From Scenedesmus sp. ARA3 (Eukaryota; Chlorophyta; Chlorophyceae; Sphaeropleales; Scenedesmaceae), in assembly GCA_004335835.1 (NCBI GenBank), contig RWJK01000350.1, positions 1-16,012 of the forward strand: a stretch of DNA of 16,012 nt, read 5' to 3'. The notes under the pieces were generated by a model. It worked only from the letters and a program-made list of their open reading frames with translations. It was not told where the DNA came from and searched no databases. Positions within the stretch are counted from its first letter, which is position 1. Every line of letters begins with the position of its first letter. A program made the translations under genes and the position numbers. Below are positions 11,820-16,012 of the stretch, piece after piece.

Positions 11820-13131
11820 ATGCATCGCTGCTGCTACGTGCAGCCATCAGCAGTTGGTGCAGGCAGTTGTAATGCTGCTGCTGTCCAGCGTCGTTACGTG
11901 CACCTGCTGCCCGGGCGCCGCTGTAGTTCCTTTGTGCCATGCTCTGCGGGGCGGGAGGCAGATCGAGTGTCGGTGCTGTCAGCTGATGAGCTGCAGGGCA
12001 CTCAGAGCCAGGCGCAGCAGCATGAGCAGCCGCAGCAGGCGCAGCTGCCTGTGCCAGCAGCACAGCACAGCTCTCACAGCTCCCAGGACGTGCTGCACAC
12101 CAGCAGCAGCGGCAGGCACCAACGGCATGAATTTCTGGTCACTGCCGCGCAGCTGCGTGGCATGGTGCAGGCGGCAGTAGACAGCTCGCAGGCAGCAGCA
12201 GCAGACGAGATAATTGCGGAGGTGGCAGCCAAGGTGCTGCAGGCAAAGCAGCAGCGGCAGGAGCGGCGCGCTGCCAAGCATGCTGCTGCCGCAGCAGCCA
12301 CTGCGGAGCAGCAAGGGGTGGACAGAGTCAGCAGCAACGGAGCAGAACCGGCGCAGACAGGAAGCAGCAGCAGCAAGCAGCAGCAGATGCTGCCTCTTGC
12401 TCCCATGCTTGCTGCTGCGCTAGGCACAGACCTGCAGCGCGGCCTCAGCGGGGGTGCTGCCGATGCAGCAGCGCGCCGCGCCGCGTTTGGCTCCAACAGC
12501 CTTGCCGTCAGCGCGACCAGCAGCTTCTGGCAGCTGCTGCTGGAGGCAGCTAGTGACAGCACGCTGTTGCTGCTGACTGCTGCTGGCGCGGTGTCGCTGG
12601 CCCTGGCTGCGGGCACCGGCAAGGAGGCTGCCGACTTCATTGACGGGGCGGCCATCCTGGCCAGCGTGGCCATCTGCGCGGGTGTCACCGCTGTGACCAA
12701 CTACCAGAAGGAGGAGAAGTTCCGGCAGCTGAACCGGCTCAAGGAGGACGTGCCGGTGAGGGGGGCAGAGGGCAGGGGAGAAGTAGGGGGTGTAACTGCG
12801 GCAAGCAGCAGCAACAGCCTGAGCAGTGGACGGTGGGCAGGCAGTTATGCGGTGCTGTATTTATCTGGGGTCAACCTGCTGCATTGTGTTTTTTTACTAC
12901 AGACAGAAGAAGCTGTGCTGCGCTCGCACTGCATCATGTTGTGGTGCTCACTGTTTGTTCTGCTGGCGATGCCGCCGCGTCCAGGTGCGGGTGATGCGTC
13001 GTGGCGCTGAGCTGACGCTGAGCTGCTGGGACCTGCTGGTGGGCGACCTGCTGCTGGTGGAGGCGGGCGACATACTGCCGGCTGACGGCCTGCTGGTGGC
13101 GGGCGGCAGCCTCAAGTGAGGGGGAGGGGAG

Positions 13132-13167
<36 letters not shown>

Positions 13168-16012
13168 GGTGTGGGCTATTAATGTATGCATGCAGCCTGC
13201 AGCGTGCGTGCATGCATGCATGTATGCAATGTTTGCAGGAAGGTCAGCAACAATCATTGCTGTAGCTGTCGCATGCACAACCTAGGCCACCCCCAAATGG
13301 CATGTGGATCCACACTGCTGCCTGCAGATTTCGTGGGTGCAGCTCGCGTATCCATGCATGGATGCATGCCGCCTGAGTGCCACCCCTGCTGTGCTGCTGC
13401 TGCCACCTCTGCTGCGGCCAGGGTTGACGAGTCGCACCTGACTGGCGAGTCGGACGATGTCGTCAAGGAGCCGCCGCCGGCAGCAGCAGCAGCAGCAGCG
13501 GAGCAGTCAGAGGCAGCAGCGGGCGGCTGCGCCCCCCTGGCCAGCTGCCTGATGATGAGCGGCAGCAAGGTGCTGGAGGGCTTTGGGCGGCTGCTGGTGC
13601 TGGCGGTGGGGCCCAACAGCCAGCAGGGCATGATCCAGGCCATGGTGATGGGAGGCAGCACCGCACAGCCAGGCAGCAGCAGCAGCGGTGGCGGCGGTGC
13701 AGCAGCAGCGGTGCCCATGCTGCGTGAGGCCACGCCGCTGACGAGCCGGCTGGAGGACGTGGCCAACAGCATTGGGGGCGTGGGGCTGGCTGCTGCTGCT
13801 GGCGTGCTGGCGGTCAACAGCGGGCTGTACACGGCTGAGCTGCTGGCGGGTGGGGGCAGCCTGCTGAGCAGCGCCAGCCTGGAGGTGAGGTTGCAGGGTG
13901 AAGGTGGCTGGGCGTGCGTGGCTGTGCCGTGTGGCTGCAGAAGTAGCAACTGCTGGATGCATTGCCGGTGCTGCTGTGAGCCAGCATCGCTGCTGCAGCG
14001 TGGCTGCATGCGTGTCCCTGCCCATACTCTGGCGCTGCTGCGGCTACTTTGGCGGCTACTTTACATGTACATCCACAATCTGCTGCAGGTGTACCTGTCG
14101 TTCTTCATCACCAGCATGACGCTGCTGGTGGTGGCTGTGCCTGAGGGGCTGCCCCTGGCGGTGACGCTGGCGCTGGCCTTCAGCGTGCAGCGCATGCTGG
14201 CAGACAACAACCTGGTGCGCAACCTCAGCAGCTGCGAGACCATGGCGGCGGCAACAGCCATCTGCAGGTGCGCGCAGGGCAGGGGGAGGGGACGGGTGAG
14301 CTGACGTGAACCATTGCTGCATCGCAGGGGCGTGCTGTATGTGCAGCTGGTGCATGACTTCGCGCTACTTGCATGGCTCGTGTCACCTGCCTGCACACAC
14401 AGGGCGCATTTAATTTTGCGTGTGCGCTGCTGTGCTGCTGTGCTGCTGTGCTGCAGTGACAAGACAGGCACGCTCACAGAGAACAACATGGCAGTCGTGA
14501 AGCTGTTTGTGGGCGGCGTTACATTCAACGTGCGGCCCTCATCAAGCACAGCCAGGGCACAGCCCGCGGCGCTGCAGGGAGCACAGGCGCTGGGGCCGGC
14601 CGCATTAGCAGCAGCAGCAGCCCCGCTGGCTGCAGCAGCTCCTACCAGCAACGGGTTTGGCTCCACCGTGCGCAGCACCAGCAGCATCGCAGGCAGCAGC
14701 CTGAGCACCAGCGATGACGAGCAGCAGCGGCAGCCGCCTGGCATGCAGCCCAGCAGCAACCAGGTGGCCGCGCTCACCAGCACCGCCAGCAGCAGCAGCA
14801 GCGTGGGCAGTGCCCTGAGCAGCGTCAGCGCAGGTGACGGTGCGCCTGCAGCACCCAGCCGCAACGGCAGCAGCGCTGCCGCTGCTGCTGCTGTGCCCGT
14901 GCCGCCTGACGTGCTGACCATGGTCAGCCTCAGCTGGGACGGGGAGCAGCTCTACGAGTATGCCGGCCAGCAGCAGCAGCAGTACGAGGGTGACGAGGAG
15001 CCGCCCCGCTCAGAGGCGGCAGCAGCGCTGCAGGCGAGCAAGGCGCAGCAACAGCAGCAGCAATTGCAGCAATGGCAGCAGCGCCAGCAGCAGCGCGAGG
15101 CCGCCGCCAGCCCCACCGCTGCTGCCTACCGCGGCGTAGCAGAGGACGCCACCTTTGCTGAGGAGTGCTCGCTGCTGGCGGACTGCACCATGGATGCAGC
15201 GCTGAGCAGCACCGCCTCGCTGTTTGCGGCGCCCGGCAGCAGCTGCGCCGCCAGCAGCGTGAGCTGCCTGTCTGGCGAGCTGCGCCAGCTGCTGGCTGAC
15301 AGCATCAGCCTCAACAGCACCGCCAGCATACGCCTGGTGCCGCAGGAGGCGGGCGGGGAGCCGGGTGGGGCCGAGGGCAGCAGCAACGGCAGCAGTAGCA
15401 GCAGCAGCGGGCGGCAGCTGGACCGCAGCGGCAACCGCACCGAGTGCGCGCTGCTGGAGTTTGGTGGGCGGCTGGCGGGGCGGCTGCTGCCAGGGGCAGG
15501 CGCCAGCGAGCAGCAGCTCAACGTGCTGCAGGTGCGGGGCTGGGCCTTGCATGCCCGGCTGGGGTTTGAGGCTTGCTCTTGTGCCTGGGGCTGGCGGTGT
15601 GGCATGAGCAGGCTGACTGCCATACCAGCAGTCATTTGCAGCAGTTAGTGCTGCTAGCCAAGCTGCGCCTCGGTGGTACCTTCACCCGGGCTGCGTAGCT
15701 CCTTGCTTATCTCATGGCAGCGCACATGGCGGCCCTGCTGCGCTGCTTGCGTGCTGTGTGACTGCGTCCATTGTTTGCTGAAGTCCGGCTGCCCTCCACC
15801 ACCTTTCCCCGTGCTGCGCAGACCTTCCCCTTCAGCAGCACGCGCAAGCGCATGAGCAGCCTGGTGGCGCTGGGGCCGCCACTGGCCACGCCGGGCAGCG
15901 CGGGCGCGTCCTCGCAGCCTGCGCGGCTGTACGTGAAGGGCGCGGCGGAGCTGCTGCTGGACGGCTGCAGGCTGCAGGTGGGGCTGGACGGCGGCCTGCA
16001 GCCGCTGACGCC
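11820..16012 (+). CDS. ACA: P2B-type Ca2+-transporting ATPase (ACA/PMCA family), 5' part
   Basis: An ATP-driven calcium pump. Exons: 11820-12755, 12985-13115, 13422-13884, 14089-14267, 14457-15531 and 15822 to the window end, all phases matching (991 residues in window). Order of parts: transit-peptide-like N-terminus (residues 1-45; R/S/A/C-rich, few acids); a Q/S/H-rich linker; [13 protein letters not shown] (104-116) and [13 protein letters not shown] (197-209), typical of the ATPase N-terminal domain; TM1 and TM2 (236-296); actuator domain with GDILPADG and TGES (363-366); TM3; TM4 with [12 protein letters not shown] (525-536, the Ca2+-binding segment); CSDKTGTLT with the phosphorylated Asp571; [10 protein letters not shown] (897-906); [10 protein letters not shown]; and VKGAAELLL, the nucleotide-domain KGA motif. 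The hinge TGDN motif and TM5-10 lie past the window. A basic helix [18 protein letters not shown] (137-154) could be a calmodulin-binding autoinhibitor. About 300 Ser/Ala/Gln-rich residues (590-890) are inserted where plant ACA pumps have only some dozens. The start at 11820 is preferred on composition; an upstream in-frame ATG at 11625 would add 65 residues. Chloroplast location is inferred only. Confidence 0.92.
13134..13166. repeat. (CAG)11 microsatellite in ATPase intron 2
   Basis: Eleven uninterrupted CAG units begin 18 nt after the donor at 13116. They do not enter the coding frame. Confidence 0.9.
13181..13230. repeat. Alternating TGCA/TGTA-rich tract in ATPase intron 2
   Basis: Repeated ATGCATGC and GTGCGTGCATGCATGCATGT runs give an almost purine-pyrimidine alternating stretch with many overlapping small palindromes, the kind of sequence that can adopt Z-form or cruciform structure. 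Intronic, with no coding role. Confidence 0.5.

Noticed and set aside
13186..13421. Continuous ORF upstream of the ATPase exon at 13422 taken as coding
   Set aside because: The conserved sequence passes directly from SLK (ending 13115) to [10 protein letters not shown] (starting 13422) with matching phase, so the stretch between is intron.
15010..15552. Minus-strand ORF opposite the ATPase
   Set aside because: It lies opposite the CAG-rich coding exon and has only low-complexity Leu/Ala/Gln content; a shadow of the real gene.

Overview
This window looks like nuclear DNA of a green alga, most likely a core chlorophyte (Chlorophyceae; placement is inference). The evidence is GC-rich coding exons split by many 100-400 nt introns with GTGAG/GTGCG donors and CTG-rich tracts before the acceptor, a TGTAA polyadenylation signal, abundant CAG/CTG repeats, and a Pro/Ala/Thr-rich cell-surface glycoprotein. 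It holds four spliced protein genes and no RNA gene, transposon or CRISPR array that I could support.

Layout. (1) 1-467, + strand: the last two exons of the AATF/BFR2 ribosome-biogenesis factor (TRAUB domain), with a TGTAA signal at 539-543. (2) 1008-5235, + strand: a gene of 11 or 12 exons for an arabinogalactan-protein-like surface glycoprotein. It has a signal peptide, a short non-repetitive head, a long P/A/T/G-rich repeat region and a GPI-anchor signal, about 671 residues in all. Most introns in the repeat part are phase 1, so exons can be added or lost without changing frame. One exon (4695-4825) needs a one-base frame correction. (3) 5236-7618: about 2.4 kb without a convincing gene, filled by two families of diverged tandem repeats (about 150 bp x3 and about 495 bp x2). 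(4) 7619-10283, - strand: a seven-exon gene for a 224-residue, probably membrane-anchored or secreted, N-glycosylated protein that I do not recognise. Its last intron holds 32 uninterrupted CAG units, and its introns also hold perfect 18-bp palindromes. (5) 10284-11819: a divergent intergenic region with palindromic sites, including a doubled CACGTG. (6) 11820 to the window end, + strand: the 5' two-thirds or so of a P2B (ACA/PMCA-type) Ca2+-ATPase, with the TGES, PEGLPL, DKTGTLT and KGA motifs, a transit-peptide-like N-terminus and a roughly 300-residue low-complexity insertion after the phosphorylation site. The rest lies past the window.

The genes do not form a pathway: this is an ordinary eukaryotic neighbourhood. 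I found no clear undescribed multi-gene system. The points most worth a second look are the unrecognised minus-strand gene, the modular phase-1 structure of the glycoprotein gene, the unusual Ca2+-ATPase, and the CAG/CTG tracts placed at intron ends. Exon models come from reading splice sites and frames by eye; no alignment or transcript data were available.
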